Shown one piece after another: positions 1 through 64,000 of a stretch of 64,000 bases of DNA; positions within the stretch are counted from its first letter, which is position 1; each line of letters begins with the position of its first letter. Source of the stretch: Elysia crispata. Its lineage: Eukaryota; Mollusca; Gastropoda; Plakobranchidae. The notes under the pieces were generated by a model. The model was not told where the DNA came from, ran no database searches, and saw only the letters and a list, made by a program, of their open reading frames with translations. The DNA is taken from the NCBI GenBank assembly GCA_033675545.1, contig JAWDGP010003844.1, positions 276,501 to 340,500 on the forward strand. Reading direction: 5' to 3'. The translations under genes were made by a program, and so were the position numbers.

Positions 1-656
1 TTACTCTCGAACAAAATTTTCATAGAACAATTATTTACATTAACAAAACCTCTTTGATACAAGCATAATGATCTAAGACTAGAGAAAAATCATGCCATAT
101 CTATGTGAATCCAAGCAAGCTTAACATAACACAAAACAAAAATTGAAAAGGCCTGTACAAATAAAAAAAAAAACCTAAAAAACAAAACTATTGTGACTAT
201 CTCCACACTCGCACCACCGTTACATACATTGGCAGATCTACATAATTACAATTTTATTTATAAAGTAATGCAATGTGAAAATTTAGCACCAAAATGACAC
301 CAAAAAGTTATGATTTTTTCAGGTGGTTGTAATACTTATGTAAAGATTTCCACTCAAAAAGATGCCATTTACTTTTTGCACAAAAATTCAGACAAAAGAG
401 TAACTCATAAATTGCTCTACACACCCATACATACCATAAACATCAGACTTGTAAAAGGTATCTAAATTAAGCTTTTGTAAGTTCAAGTGATGATTAAAAA
501 GGCTCAATATTTTTTAGCATTTAATCATAATGATCTGAAAATTGTTAATGATACAAATCCTTGGCTTACAGTTACACCCTTATCTAAAAGGCAACAGCAT
601 CAAGAGTATTATGACAGCACAAGCAAAACAATCCTGAACATATATCTCAGCTAACC

Positions 657-678
657 CTAGGTCCAACATGTCACCTAG
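657..678. repeat. Hairpin copy 1 of 3 with loop CCAACATGTC
   Basis: 6-bp stem CTAGGT/ACCTAG closing loop 663-672. Confidence 0.7.
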
Positions 679-1722
679 TGGGGCCACAACTACCACAGAA
701 CTGAACCAGGTAAAGTCAACCAAAAATCCTAAGCACAATATGGGGGAGTTCAATCTTGCTCACAGGAGAGAAAGACTTAACTCTTTTGTGGTGTAAGGAA
801 CAAAGCTCCATAATTATGTACTTTTACAACATAGGAGGTTGACTCGAGCTGGTAAGAATTCAGAGGCAGAAGGCAACAAAAGCATGAGACAATTGAGCAT
901 TGTCAGCGCAGAAAACGGACACTTAAAGCACATCGAGAGAAATATTATACACCATCCATGTAAAATCCAACTAAATTAAAAAAGTTTTGAGCTTAAGCTG
1001 CTTAGATTCTGTTCAAACCCTTAACAGAAAAATTTTGCATTTTGTTTTTGAGTAGACATTTGATCAGTATTGGAAAAAAAAAAACCAAACCAAAAACATT
1101 TATGAACAATTGCACAACGCAACATTTTATGGAGAAATATGTATCTTTGCAGCAGTAGTTCTACCTGCTAAATCACTTGCCTTTTTATCAAGAATAACAT
1201 CTAACAGACCTATCCAATTTGAAAATCAAATGACTATATTGCCTGCAGCCTTCTCCATCGGACAAGATGTCTTCATGAGATCAGGCACAGACAGGATGGC
1301 ACTGATATACTTCTTTTGTAGTTTTAGTCCAAACTTCAAAGAGGAAACATGTAAAACAAATATACTTCCACTCATCACATCAATACTATCACAAGAACAC
1401 TGTTAATTTCCAAAACCTCCAAACATTGTACAGGTCTTCAAGATTATTCTGTACTGTACGAAATTCTTTGTATCTTTTGGATCTAAATTTCACTGAACTT
1501 AAGCACTAAAAGTAAAACTGAGTGATAAAAAAGGTGTTAAGCATGTTCCAAACTTTCCCATTTTGATTCCATTTGGCAAATAAAAAAAATCTTTTAATCT
1601 CAGAATGATAGAGACAGTAAAGAATTACTTGGATTGACTGGATATAGTAAAAATGAAAAGACATATTCAAACATTTACTTTAGGTGGTTGAGTACAGAGA
1701 GTGAGCTGATGCTGCCAGCAAA

Positions 1723-1748
1723 CCGTGGATCCAACATGTCATCCACGG
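1723..1748. repeat. Hairpin copy 2 of 3 with loop CCAACATGTC
   Basis: 8-bp stem CCGTGGAT/ATCCACGG closing loop 1731-1740, identical to copy 1. Confidence 0.75.
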
Positions 1749-2583
1749 AGGGTATGATGAGTACAGTTGGTGTTGGGACTGCCAGGTGAACTCCACAAGA
1801 GTTATGAACACGCTATGCCAGCAATGCACCTGCCAGTCCAAGGTCAACTGACACACACGACCAACTAATGCTGGCTGATCATACTACTCTATATTAGGAG
1901 ATGTGAGCTTTAACATATAATAGTGGATTAAAAAAAAAAAAATAGGGGGATTACAAAACCTTTCTCACATTAAGCCTTATAAACATCAAGAAATTGTATT
2001 GTTTTTATTACTTTTAACTTTTGATACAATTTTAGTTCTAAAATTAGTACAGGTTCCTGAGAGTAATTAGCCCATCAACACTGTTCATCGTAAAGCATGA
2101 CTTTATCATGAGATCAAACTCTATTTATCCTCCTTTCCTCACCTGCTTGCTGCAATAATCAATTGGCCATACAAAATTACTTAAATTAATGGGAAGGGAT
2201 GAGTGCTAGTTCTCACAAAAAATGAAGCTACTTTTGCAAAGAGTTACAAAAAAATAAAATTTTGCATTTTTTTACTTTGGTGTTTTACCATTATAGGTGT
2301 CACTATCTCTTTTCAAAAGAAGATACTTATGAATGTACTGCATTAAGTTTATTGTTGTAATTATATTTTGTTATAATATCTTTTCTCAAGAAATGAAAAC
2401 AAACAGTTCTACCTCTAGCAACCAGTTCCCTAATGTAAAGTTACCAAATACTTAGATCAATCTATAGCCAGTGTGGCCTTCAAGACAAAAAAAAAAAAGG
2501 AATAATGTGCATTAAAAAACTTGACTCGACTATCCAGGGAGTTAAAAAATAATGTCATCCCAAAACTGAGAAGTATTGACTAC

Positions 2584-2609
2584 CTCTGGATCCAACATGT
2601 CATCCAGAG
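2584..2609. repeat. Hairpin copy 3 of 3 with loop CCAACATGTC
   Basis: 8-bp stem CTCTGGAT/ATCCAGAG closing loop 2592-2601, identical to the other two. Confidence 0.75.
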
Positions 2610-3052
2610 AGGCTGTAAACCCTCTGTAACTCTTTACCATAGCTCAGTGGTTAAGTCTGAACTTAAGAGGGTCAAGAAGAAAATTTTAAAAAGAAAGCCA
2701 TAAAGCCTTGACCTGAGAACTATGTTGATTACAGAAAGCAGGCAGCTGAAGCAAACACCCCTGAGCTTGAGTCTAAGAGAACAAAGTCATGTAGCACATG
2801 TTTAAAATGTGTATCCACAACTGTGACTTTACAGCCTTATGTCCACATATATGTTTGAGTGATATAAGCTCTACATCTGAAAAGACTGAATTATATAAAG
2901 ATATGTCTTTAAACCCTCTCTAGAAAAAGTCTCAATAACATTTAGATATCCAAAACCATCTTGCTCTTCATACGCTATCTAGGAGTTAAATACAACTGCA
3001 TCTCTTCCTTCCTCCTCCCCTCCTATCCTCTTTCTATTTCTCTCAGATGTTC

Positions 3053-3054
<2 letters not shown>

Positions 3055-3090
<36 letters not shown>
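3055..3090. repeat. (CT)n microsatellite
   Basis: Dinucleotide run in the 3' flank. Confidence 0.9.
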
Positions 3091-6000
3091 AGTCATAGCT
3101 TTAAATACTTTAATATCATATGCTGCCACACAGCTTGAGACACACACTATCAATAGCATCCAAAAGGTCTATCTTTGCAACTAAAAGCATACATTTTATA
3201 TCAAGCTTCGCAAGGTAATCTCAAGCTGGCTGTGAAAAAATAACATGGGCAGAAAAAAACTACGTTCAACTGACTCCTCCAACACACAGCACAAATAAGT
3301 GACACGGCTTTGAGGTGAATCTTTGAATCGGACATGGCTTGAGTCTATTGCAAACAATTTTGCACTATACAAGAGAGCCAGGATTTTTTTTTTTTTGCTT
3401 TCACAATAAATATATTTGATCATAAGTATTAATCATTTTATTTGAAGGTTTGCACACATCCTTTCCACCTGGCTGAACAAGGTAAGTGTGTATTGCAACA
3501 TAGAAAATTTCATAGCTATTTTATTAAATTTCATTTCCTCAATTTATGCATGCATTATTTACATATATCTATCTCTTTATAAATTATGTACATGTGTATT
3601 TACAGTATCTATACATATTAGTCAGCATCTTTTCCGGCTTTTAGCCTTTAGAGGACATTTCTGAATGAATTCTGTCCAGAAGCTTGTGTATCAATAACAT
3701 GGTGAATAGTCCTGACTGTTCAATAAGATACAGTTCCATCTATCAATCAATCACACACAAGCATCAAACTCAAAGAAATCGCACCTTACAATTCAACAAG
3801 TAAAACAAACAGAAATTTCACACAACTATTTTTTTTTTTTTTTTCAAACTACTAGGAAAGACTAGAGAGTTCTGATCACAATTTTAACACTGTCATCTGC
3901 TTTCCAACAATTACAATGAACTTTGCCAGTTACACTTGCTAAGGCAAAAGATGAGCTGAAAGTAACTCAATTCCATCTGGAAAGTAAAAGGAAAAAAAAA
4001 AGCAGTGGAACACCCACATAAGGGTTAAGGCAGATTTGTGGGAGGCAAAGTTTCTGAGCTGCCTGAATTTGATACCAACTTAAAGAGCATATTGTAAAAC
4101 ACTAATATAGTTGGCAATAGACAGATCTTCATTTTTATAGCCTAATTTAAAGGGGAAAAATCATATGTGGCCAGTATGCATAGCTTCAAAGACAAAACTT
4201 TTATATATTTTGTATACTTTGGAAAAATTACAAGAAAAACCAGGACTTGTAAAACTAACTGTGTTGAATTCTAAAGATATTGGCCTTTTCTAAAAATGGA
4301 TTATCATTTGAGAAAAAAAGCAAAAGCTTATGATTTTTAGCTTTTGAGATATGGCTGAGCATGGTTGAAGCTTGAACACGAGACTTGTATGACCTTACAA
4401 TTACACCGTTAAAAAGAATTGTATATATTTTCATTATTTGGCAATTATTGCAAGAGAGTTTCATTGCATCAATGGCCTACATTGACAAATGACATTTTAT
4501 AAGCAAGGAAGAACTAGGATCAATAGCAATCCGAAAGAAGGATTTACATCTAACAACACTAAGACTCAGCTTTAATTCTAAATGCGCAGCCAGAAGTACA
4601 GGACTTCTCAAATATAGAAATCATCAAACCACAGTATTATGACAAGAAAACAGGAGACCAAGTAAAAAAAATGACTTCTATATTAATACAAATTAATCCT
4701 GGCAATTAGTTTCCATGAAAAAACCTCATATGGAGTTACATTCCGAAGACAGTGATTTGCTCCTCAGATCCAGTGGGACATATAAATATTATCAACACAG
4801 AAAGAGTTATATGACAACATACAAATTTGCATATTTCGCTTAATAAAAGATTCAACTATCTGATATCACATTGTTTCAGTGAGTGTTAAATACACAGCAC
4901 ACATCTGTCACCATTTAGCAAAAAATCAGAGAGGAAAAATTCATGGATCCATTATCATAATCTAACCCAGGTTTGAGACCAACTGCCAGAGAGCAATCAC
5001 AAAAAAAAACAAAAAACAATGCATGAATTATAGCACAGCCAAAAATGAGATTTGAGTGGGTGCTCCTGCTTAAACCCTAATATCATCAAAGACATACAGA
5101 GCACACAACCTACAAACATGTATGCACGCCTTTCTAATCATAATTCTAAAAACACAGCTAAATATCTGAAGAGGTAGCATAGACTATGGTTACTGCAACA
5201 TTGAAAATTTTTTGTTCCTTTAGGACATTTTGTCGCTGTTAGGACATAAGAGCAGGAGTGAGTTCTGATCGATTGTATAAATATATTCTGTATTACTCAA
5301 TTGCTGATATTTCATCATAGTTATGATTGATTATCACTTTATAAACTCCTCAAGATTAAATGTGGGAGGAAAAGAAGTATAGGCATAATAAAATGACAGA
5401 TTGATCTACAATGTCCATTTATTATTATATTCAAAGACATATGAGAGATGTATTACGCATAACACTTACTTAAAAGATAACAAAAAGAAAAATTTCTTGA
5501 AAAAATCAGATGTTTCCCATATATTATTGTGAACACACAAAAGATACACCTATTCTTCCAGTCTAAATTGTTTCTCAAAGAAAAATTTGTTAGGAAATAA
5601 TCAAGACATACTTTTTTTTAGTCACTTTTTTAAAATCTCACTGAAGCCACCGCTACAGAAAAGAGAAAGTTCAATAAAACTTGGCTGTTATAAAAATTTA
5701 AATGTTGCTTAAATTTGCCCTGACCAGTCTTTAGAGTCAAACCTTTTCTTTGTTATTTGGTCTAAATTAAAGTAAATAAATTATATAATATGATGTGAAT
5801 GAGTCGCATAAACTAAGTGTAAAGCTCATAATACCTCTTAAACTACACATGCTCACCTACTTCCAGGCTTAAATATTATTTATTTTTTTTTTTTTTTAAA
5901 AACCTTATCTCCCCCTACAAAGAAAAAAAAATATGATTTCTTGAAACTTAAAAATCAACTACTATCAAGCAATGAAGGATTTAAACTAATGAAAACTATT

Positions 6001-6828
6001 AATGTCAATTTTCACCATCCATTTTGTATCTTATGAGATTTTTAAAGGATTTTTTGTCCATTGCGCAGAAAGATTGTTTTCAGTAATTCACATCTTTCCT
6101 TTTCTCTGACTAACATGTAAACAGTGTACAGAGAAGCAAGATTTGTTCTGTGATGTGTTGAGTGACTGCAGAAAAACTGAAAGCTTAGGAGTTTGGTGTT
6201 ACAACTGCCCAAGGTGAATAAGTTCCATTTTTGGTATTTCTTTTGTTTTTGTTTGTTTTCCTAATTATACTTGAATAAAATGAGAAATTAATTGCTGTTA
6301 TTAAATTCTCTTTTCAACTGTACCGTTAGCTCAAATATGAATAGCATAAAAAGCAAATGACATACAAACTTTATTAATTTTTATAACAATCGAAGACAAA
6401 ACTTCTGCAATGATGATATTAATAAGAGTAAGTGTAAAAAAACCGCATAATTTTCAATAAGTATACATTTTCGAAAATAAGCTGAACCAAAAAAAAAAAA
6501 AAAAAAAATTCCCAAACAAAAGATATCGATTTTCAACACGGGCAAATTGTGTCCATGAACTTTGAATTCTTTTCTATTCCTCCTTGATGTAAGTCAATGC
6601 TTGAAAATGCTTGACAATAAAGAGCTCAGGTAAGAAATGAATCCTATCACATATGTTACAGTTCAATCAGAGAACAAGGCAATAAAGTTCCCTAAACCTC
6701 TTTTCCACTTAACTTAAAAAAAAAAAATGAACACTTTTAATAGAACAGGATACAAATACAAAATAATCAGGTGGGCTGGTAAGACATGAAAGTGCAGCAA
6801 TGATTATTCTGTGATATACTATCCTAGA

Positions 6829-6834
6829 TTTATT
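6829..6834 (-). terminator. Candidate poly(A) signal after exon 25B
   Basis: AATAAA on the minus strand about 570 nt after the exon 25B stop. Other AT-rich candidates exist further down, so the 3' end is not fixed. Confidence 0.25.
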
Positions 6835-7399
6835 GGCAGGCACATGCACGCCCATAGAAACACACACGGCACATTTATACAAAAGTTGGGTCTCCTCAAG
6901 AATCTTTCTGCACGAGAGATCTTGGCTCAATTTATCACAACTAACACCACTGTCTTGAGATGGGGAACGGGAGGGGCAAAAGATAGCAATTACAATGTAC
7001 ATTCTTGATGATAACTAGGAGTTGGCCATGAATATTAAATAAGATAAATTATTGATGGCAACAATTGTAATGATGCCTTAAGACAATGACAAATTTGGTG
7101 AAATTACAAAACTGGCAAATATTGTCAGTGAAAAAGTAAAAAAGCCTTATGATGTTTGCATGACAAAAAAGGAAGGTTGTGCAAGTTATACATAATACAA
7201 TAGATGAGGGGAGAGTGCTGTGTGAAAAAGTATATGTTAAATGCCAGAGTAATTGATGATGCAGGCAATGAAATATAAAACAGTTTCAAAGATAGAGGAG
7301 AAGAAATGAAGAAGGAAGAAGGCAGCTGATAAATGTTGGTTGGGGAATCATTCTTTCTCTTTCTATCTGAATCTTAGCACAACTTCAGTGGTTGCTCAG

Positions 7400-58263
<50,864 letters not shown>

Positions 58264-60961
58264 CTAGTCACAAAGAAAAAGAAGAGACAAATCATTAGTT
58301 TTCTATCCTTCTTGACCTAATGACTACCACCATGTGAATGGACTGGGGAGGGGGAAAGTGGGATCATCACTTTGCTTTTCTTTCACTTTACTTTTCAGAC
58401 TTGAAGATTTCACAAACTTCATAAGCCTCTTCTGGGATGCTTTGGTTAAGACAGTAGTCCTTTGCACAACTACTAACTGCAGACATAGAAAGCAAGGAGA
58501 TGTTGATAAATACTGACTATTAGGTAAGTGTTCTTTTCAAAGACACATCAACTACCTTGACAATAAGCGCTCAGGTCTAAATATTACCAGTTGACGATTA
58601 TCTCAATCATTGCTAACCCAAGGCAAGTATTTCTTAACCTTAAGATGAATTCCTTTGTTGACAGATCAAATTATAACTATAATTATCTTAGCAGGCCTCT
58701 CAAAAGATAACCTCTTCTCTAAAATGTTAACTGAGATGGATGTCCCAAGGCAAAAGGACCTCCCTCCTCTCTTCTGATAACTGTAAAGCTTTACATAAAA
58801 GTTTTGATGGAAAGCATGAACATCAAATACATTGTAAATCATAAGTCTTCCTATATTTTTCAATCCTCCAAACTATTTGTTTGTAGAGCTAAGATTGTGC
58901 TAAGTTATCTAATGGAATACTTCACTCTCCCACGACTTTATAAAAATTTTCAAATGATTTTCACTTCTCCTCCATCAAACATAACTTTTAATGTATAGTT
59001 TTTCCTTCAGAAATAAACTCTGCAGAGGAGTTGGCAGTCCCTGTTTTTGCCCCATATTTCTGTATTGAGGAATGGCTGCTAGTGATGTTAGGCATTGCTG
59101 TAAAGAGTCCAGCTTCAGAAAAATTATCTGCCTTTCTTTTCATTCAAATATGTTTCTGAACTGCTGTCACTTTAGGCAATAAGTCCTTTAGGGTTGCATC
59201 TGGTTCAAACAGTATGAAATTACAACTGCTTGTTTCAAAACCATAAACTTTGCCTTATCAGATTGATGCCCTATCCAACGAGCTATCTGTCCCCTCCTTT
59301 CTTGTCATCCTTTGGTCATATGATTAAGGTATCTTGATGTATAGCTAATTTGTGTATTTATGGTTTTTTATTAATTAAATACCTATAACCACTGGATAAT
59401 TCATTTGTCCATCGATTTATAACAAAAATCAAGATGTCAAATATTTAAATTTAAGAGGACTAATTTTATTACATGTCCATTAATGAACAATTACGAATGT
59501 CTTGATGAAATACCGATGGGAATAATTATGAATCTGTTAAGTATTCATTAATTTGCAATGAAGCTACAGTTAGCCTAATGCAAGAACGACGACGAAGTGT
59601 TCTATTTTTAGTATATATATATTAAACAAATCTTTCAAAAAAAAAAAAAAGGCTCTAAACGTGAAAATGTGAGACAAAGTTGCATGCGCTTTAAAGAAAA
59701 CCCGTCATTATATCCTACCGCACGTCTTTGTGAGGTTTTATGTTTATTAGTGTCTAAAAATTATATCAGTAAGTAGCAATAACAGTGTGAAGCGACCAAA
59801 GCACGTAAAGACGGTAAGATACGACCCGATAACTACACGGCGTGATTCCCCAGACGTGGCCGAACAACCGACTTTATTAGAATGATTTCAATTAAATTTA
59901 TGAATTTCAATTAACAGTACCAGATGGCGAAAAGCTCATCTACACACCGCAACACTTCGTGACGAGTCGCAAATGAATTGGTCTGCGACCTTCAATAATT
60001 TGCTAGGAGATGCGATGTTTGCTGTTAAAAAAAAATATAAGGTTATCCCGCGAGATGAGTCTCAATTATTTCCAAAATGGTCTGACTATAACAAACGCTG
60101 TGCAGATTATTAATATTAGGCTACAGTTCCAAGCGTGCACGATAAACTTGCACTTCCTTAAACAACACAATTCCAAGACCGCAATTTGATTCAATGTCCG
60201 AACAGTCATCATCTCCTCTTTTGTCTCTTGTATATAATATGAAGAGGTAGTGTCCCCTCCCTCTCCTATCATTGGCACGCGAATGTCATCGTGCAACATC
60301 AACCAGACGTGTCGGCAAATGTCTTTATAATACTGTGTAAAATGAATAAAACTTCGGCAAAGGTCGACATCGTTGCATCAAATTTAAAATTGCTTTAGGC
60401 CACAGCCTCAAATAGTAATGGCATATCTATTCATAACAAATGAACTAAAGAAGCGTTCAGATTGGTAGAGAAGGCTGAAGTAGGCTTACAAACACAACAT
60501 TACCGGTGTCAAGTCTAGATTTAGATCTGGTTATAAAAAGTATGGTAAGTTGAGTCGCGGGCGCAAATTCTCGTCTCGAGAGCTAAAGAGCGATCTAGAT
60601 GAGTAATGGCTCTCCTGTCATTTGAGAACGAATAAACATTCAGATCTGATGATGGTTCTATGCTGTGCAATTTTTTGTATGCTTGAGCAACACAACTACA
60701 GCAAGCCTTGATTATAAATAGAAACTTGAACCCTGAAACATTTTTTTAACCATCTTTTGCCGATTCTTTAAAGCTAAAGGGTTTCAGTCAAGTAAACCTG
60801 GAAAATCAACAGCAACCAATTTACTTTTTTCTTCAATCAGGGGAAGCAGGTATAAAAACCGAACTATAATTTTTCTTTCCGATCAATCAATCTGCTCCTG
60901 TAACTCACTTAAGAAAGGTACTTATAAGCGCCTTGATTCAATGCCATTATGGCACGCTCAG

Positions 60962-61387
60962 GATTTGAACTCTTCATCCCCCATGGTGCGCGTCGGAAAG
61001 CTACACATGCTACAACACAAATATTACTTTTCCGATATGTTCTAGTTGAAAAGGGACACCAAATTGTAGACATTCTAAAACTAGCTCAGGCAAAAACGGC
61101 AAAGATTTGAACCCTTCATCCCCCATGGTGCGCGTCGGAAAGCTACACATGCTACAACACAAATATTACTTTTCCGATATGTTCTAGTTGAAAAGGGACA
61201 CCAAATTGTAGACATTCTAAAACTAGCTCAGGCAAAAACGGCAAAGATTTGAACCCTTCATCCCCCATGGTGCGCGTCGGAAAGCTACACATGCTACAAC
61301 ACAAATATTACTTTTCCGATATGTTCTAGTTGAAAAGGGACACCAAATTGTAGACATTCTAAAACTAGCTCAGGCAAAAACGGCAGA
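60962..61387. repeat. 142-bp tandem repeat, three copies
   Basis: Copies begin at 60962, 61104 and 61246 and are almost identical (one T/C difference seen early in copy 1). GC-richer than the surroundings. On the minus strand each carries GTTCAAATC, a partial Pol III B-box. Confidence 0.95.
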
Positions 61388-61636
61388 GTCTGGCTTATTA
61401 CATTACAAGACAAACCAGTTTCGATTACATAATTATGGATACTGATTTCTCCCAAATCAAGGCAAGCGAAACGCCACCCCTCCCCACACATACATGTACT
61501 CGCGCGTGCGTTTATTTGGGCTAGTAGGACTGCGAAGCGGAGGTTTAGATCTTAAGCTGATTTAGGAACAAGAAAGGCAAGCCCACTCTAAAATGGTTCT
61601 CACATGTTAGATGATCGTAGAGCGAGATGGGGGTGA

Positions 61637-61642
61637 CAGAGA

Positions 61643-61718
<76 letters not shown>
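61637..61718. repeat. (GA)n microsatellite
   Basis: About 80 bp of GA followed by a G run. Confidence 0.95.
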
Positions 61719-61726
<8 letters not shown>

Positions 61727-62077
61727 AGAAGAAGGAACTGTGAGCTACTCAGATTAGGTCCGCATTGCTGCTCCAGAGGAATGTCCGGCCACAGTCGGGT
61801 CGCCGGGCTCGTCAAAAGGAACAGACAGGGCACGACTGACTAAAATAGCTTGATATTCGCCCGACACACGACAGACATGTTTGGAAAAGCAAAGATGCCG
61901 GGTGGATCAGCAGTCACTCTTAGAGATTAAGGCATATGAAGGCCTATCTAATTAAAATACAAATCATTTTATTAAAAGATTCTTTGGAACTAACGTAAAC
62001 TTCTTATTCAAGGTTGTTGGTACTAATGTTAACACAGTCACAAAGTCAATGGCCCAACGATATCAATCGCACCGAAG

Positions 62078-62088
62078 AGGGAGAGGGA

Positions 62089-62165
<77 letters not shown>
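62078..62165. repeat. (GGGAGA)n-(GA)n microsatellite
   Basis: Three GGGAGA units then GA. Confidence 0.95.
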
Positions 62166-62167
<2 letters not shown>

Positions 62168-62521
62168 AGATAAAGACAATGGAGTGTTTTTCATATATTC
62201 TCCGCACAGAAAAATAAGGGAAATAAAATAGGCCAAGAGGTAAGCGTGTGAACTTACATCACCATGCTCGTATGTCATGTATTAGTACAGATGAATGGAG
62301 GCAGGAGAAGCTTCTGGCAACGGGGAGGGGTAAAATGTAGACATTATGGTCTACACATGTATTTGATTGTGTGCAAAAGGGAAGGTAAGTTCGAATTGAA
62401 TTTACTATGTTCGGAAAGCGAAAGCTGTTTAAAAAAGGGTGGTCTCAAAGCAACAATTATATAACTGGCTCATGCATCAAAGTAGAATCTTCCTTTACAA
62501 ATTTTACTGTTCAGTGTTCAG

Positions 62522-62523
<2 letters not shown>

Positions 62524-62573
<50 letters not shown>
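62524..62573. repeat. (CT)n microsatellite
   Basis: About 50 bp of CT. Confidence 0.95.
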
Positions 62574-62576
<3 letters not shown>

Positions 62577-62996
62577 ATTTCATTGTCAGAAAGTAGCCGC
62601 TCTCACATTTTGAAACAATGTTGATCAGGACAATTCCATTCATTTATTCCTACCCCTAGACTCTGAAAGCACACGAATAGGATAGTAACAGTTTACTTTT
62701 CACAGCTAACAGTTCGCCGATCGGGAAAGGGGATACATTTCATAACATTCTCCTTGAAATCAGTGTTAGTGAGAAGCTGAAGGCAACGAGGACCTACAGT
62801 GTATTTACATAGACTTGGAAAATAAAACACAAGTTAAAATTTGATATTAATTTTCCAATGACGCCGCTCGGCCTTTTTTAAAACAGAGACGTGAATGAAA
62901 TTTAAAAATAAATATAAAACAAAAATGAACATAACCGTGACCATGACTAAAGTATTAAACGACTGCTTAAACGTAAGCTATCTTAAAACTGCAAGG

Positions 62997-63022
62997 CGAG
63001 GGAGGGGGGGGGGGAGGGAGGA

Positions 63023-63095
<73 letters not shown>
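62997..63095. repeat. G-rich run and (GA)n microsatellite
   Basis: GGGAGG-type run at 62997-63027 then GA. Confidence 0.95.
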
Positions 63096-63097
<2 letters not shown>

Positions 63098-63945
63098 TTA
63101 TTATGACACATTGCGACATTATGACAAGAAAAAAAAAAAACCAGAAAAATTAAAATTGACAGCTGAGGCCAATTGTCCATGTTAATAAACATTATGTACA
63201 ATACTCAACGCGTAAAGAACATGGAAATTCATCGAAGGTGTATCCATGTGTGCATGATGCAAGATGAGTTTTTTCAATTCTAACGATCGAGAAATTGCAG
63301 GGCAAAAATACAACAGATATTACTTTTTATTTGCAACTCAAAACAAAAATGCTGAACTTTTTCAAAACCAAGTTGACAACTGGTATTCAAATGCATCGCA
63401 CAGTACGAAATCAGTACTTTATCTTTGAAACTCTCTCGATCTCTCTCTTCCCCAAACATTCCCAGCTTTTCCAGGTGGTCTAATCATGGCTTTTCAATTT
63501 GTAAAAACAAAACAACACTTCAATGATCAATTTCAAATCCGGCCTGGCGTATCAATTGCACTTGAATAAGGGTACCAGGTTTTGGTGTGCTCTCAATATA
63601 CCTCCGTCGAAAATGAGTTAAGTGAGGTCTTACTTCGAACCTGCGACGAAGGGGTCAGAGCGCCTCTTCTATTCCAAGATTACTAGGACTCTGGCTACAA
63701 AGACCTTTTAAAACGAAATAGCTAGGAGCTGAAAAGATTAGACCCCAAACGCACTCACTGACTGTGTGGGCGTCGAACACTCAAGGAATGACCTGCGGAT
63801 ATCAGAATTGACGTTGCATGCAGCTTCAATTTGGAAGGAGAGATAAATAGGACAGGGAGATGGAGTGGGGGGAGGAGAGAATGATTCGCATCACGTGGGG
63901 TCAAAGCACACCAATAATAAAGTGACATCAGTCACGCCGAGAGAG

Positions 63946-63952
<7 letters not shown>

Positions 63953-63977
<25 letters not shown>
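63953..63977. repeat. (GA)n microsatellite
   Basis: About 25 bp of GA near the window end. Confidence 0.9.
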
Positions 63978-63980
<3 letters not shown>

Positions 63981-64000
63981 TAAATGTAAACATCTAACAA

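Larger units (their letters stand above)
1..7399 (-). other. 3' UTR and 3' flank of the MYPT gene
   Basis: AT-rich, no convincing coding frame on either strand. Holds three matched hairpins (657-678, 1723-1748, 2584-2609), a short (CT)n at 3055-3090 and many poly-A/T runs. Confidence 0.6.
58264..64000 (-). other. Intron 1 (exon 1 not found)
   Basis: I searched by eye for the KVKF/LHQ exon and did not find it, so it should lie above 64000. CpG frequency rises from about 59.5 kb. Contains the 142-bp triplicate and five short-period arrays. Confidence 0.65.

Noticed and set aside
1110-1406. 98-codon plus-strand frame
   Set aside because: Low-complexity AT-rich DNA with no family pattern and no splice context; expected by chance.
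1703-1722. Possible hammerhead ribozyme core (CTGATG...AAAC) beside hairpin 2
   Set aside because: Conserved A9 and G12 would be changed, no NUH cleavage triplet follows the stem, and copies 1 and 3 lack any such core.
60962-61387. tRNA genes in the 142-bp copies
   Set aside because: A B-box-like GTTCAAATC exists, but there is no convincing A-box, acceptor stem or anticodon arm.
58264-64000. MYPT exon 1 within the window
   Set aside because: No minus-strand segment resembling the KVKF motif or first ankyrin repeat with a donor after LHQ was found by eye.

Overview
This window is animal nuclear DNA: AT-rich, full of long (GA)n, trinucleotide and poly-A tracts, and carrying one large split gene on the minus strand. 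The protein is a myosin phosphatase targeting subunit, the MYPT1/PPP1R12A (Drosophila Mbs) type. A gastropod or other lophotrochozoan host is my inference from the divergence of the disordered regions and the repeat style. I could not run a search, so the species is not established.

Layout, read along the gene from high to low coordinates. 58264-64000 is upstream or first-intron sequence; the exon with the start codon and the PP1-docking KVKF-type motif is not here and should lie beyond 64000. Exons 2-6 (58263-49778) encode ankyrin repeats. Exons 7-21 (48387-26346) encode the long disordered centre, including a conserved kinase-site block (exon 12) and both ROCK inhibitory-site equivalents (end of exon 16 and exon 20). 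Exons 22-24 plus a last exon (14573-7400) encode the C-terminal coiled coil and leucine zipper. All chosen splice sites are AG/GT, all phases match, and exons 2-25 sum to 3375 nt (1124 codons plus stop), so about 1200 residues with exon 1.

Three places suggest the locus makes more than one kind of subunit. (1) A phase-compatible terminal exon at 41299-41108 would replace everything after exon 10 with a hydrophobic tail-anchor-like end, giving an ankyrin-only, membrane-bound form resembling TIMAP/MYPT3 in layout. (2) A Ser/Gly/Tyr/Pro-rich exon at 18099-17131 begins with its own ATG and has no phase-compatible acceptor, so it looks like the first exon of a short form from an internal promoter (about 456 residues), comparable to the vertebrate M20/M21 small subunits. 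(3) Two paralogous 29-codon last exons, 25A (11626-11540) and 25B (7486-7400), offer alternative leucine zippers.

The rest is introns and flanks. They hold microsatellites (one over 900 bp), a reverse transcriptase remnant with a 41-bp minisatellite (51257-52230), a likely hAT transposase remnant (24639-25100), a fold-back inverted-repeat element (about 46975-48235), three 142-bp tandem copies (60962-61387), smaller tandem duplications, and, in the 3' flank, three hairpins with an identical 10-nt loop and compensating stems. No rRNA or CRISPR was seen and no convincing tRNA gene.
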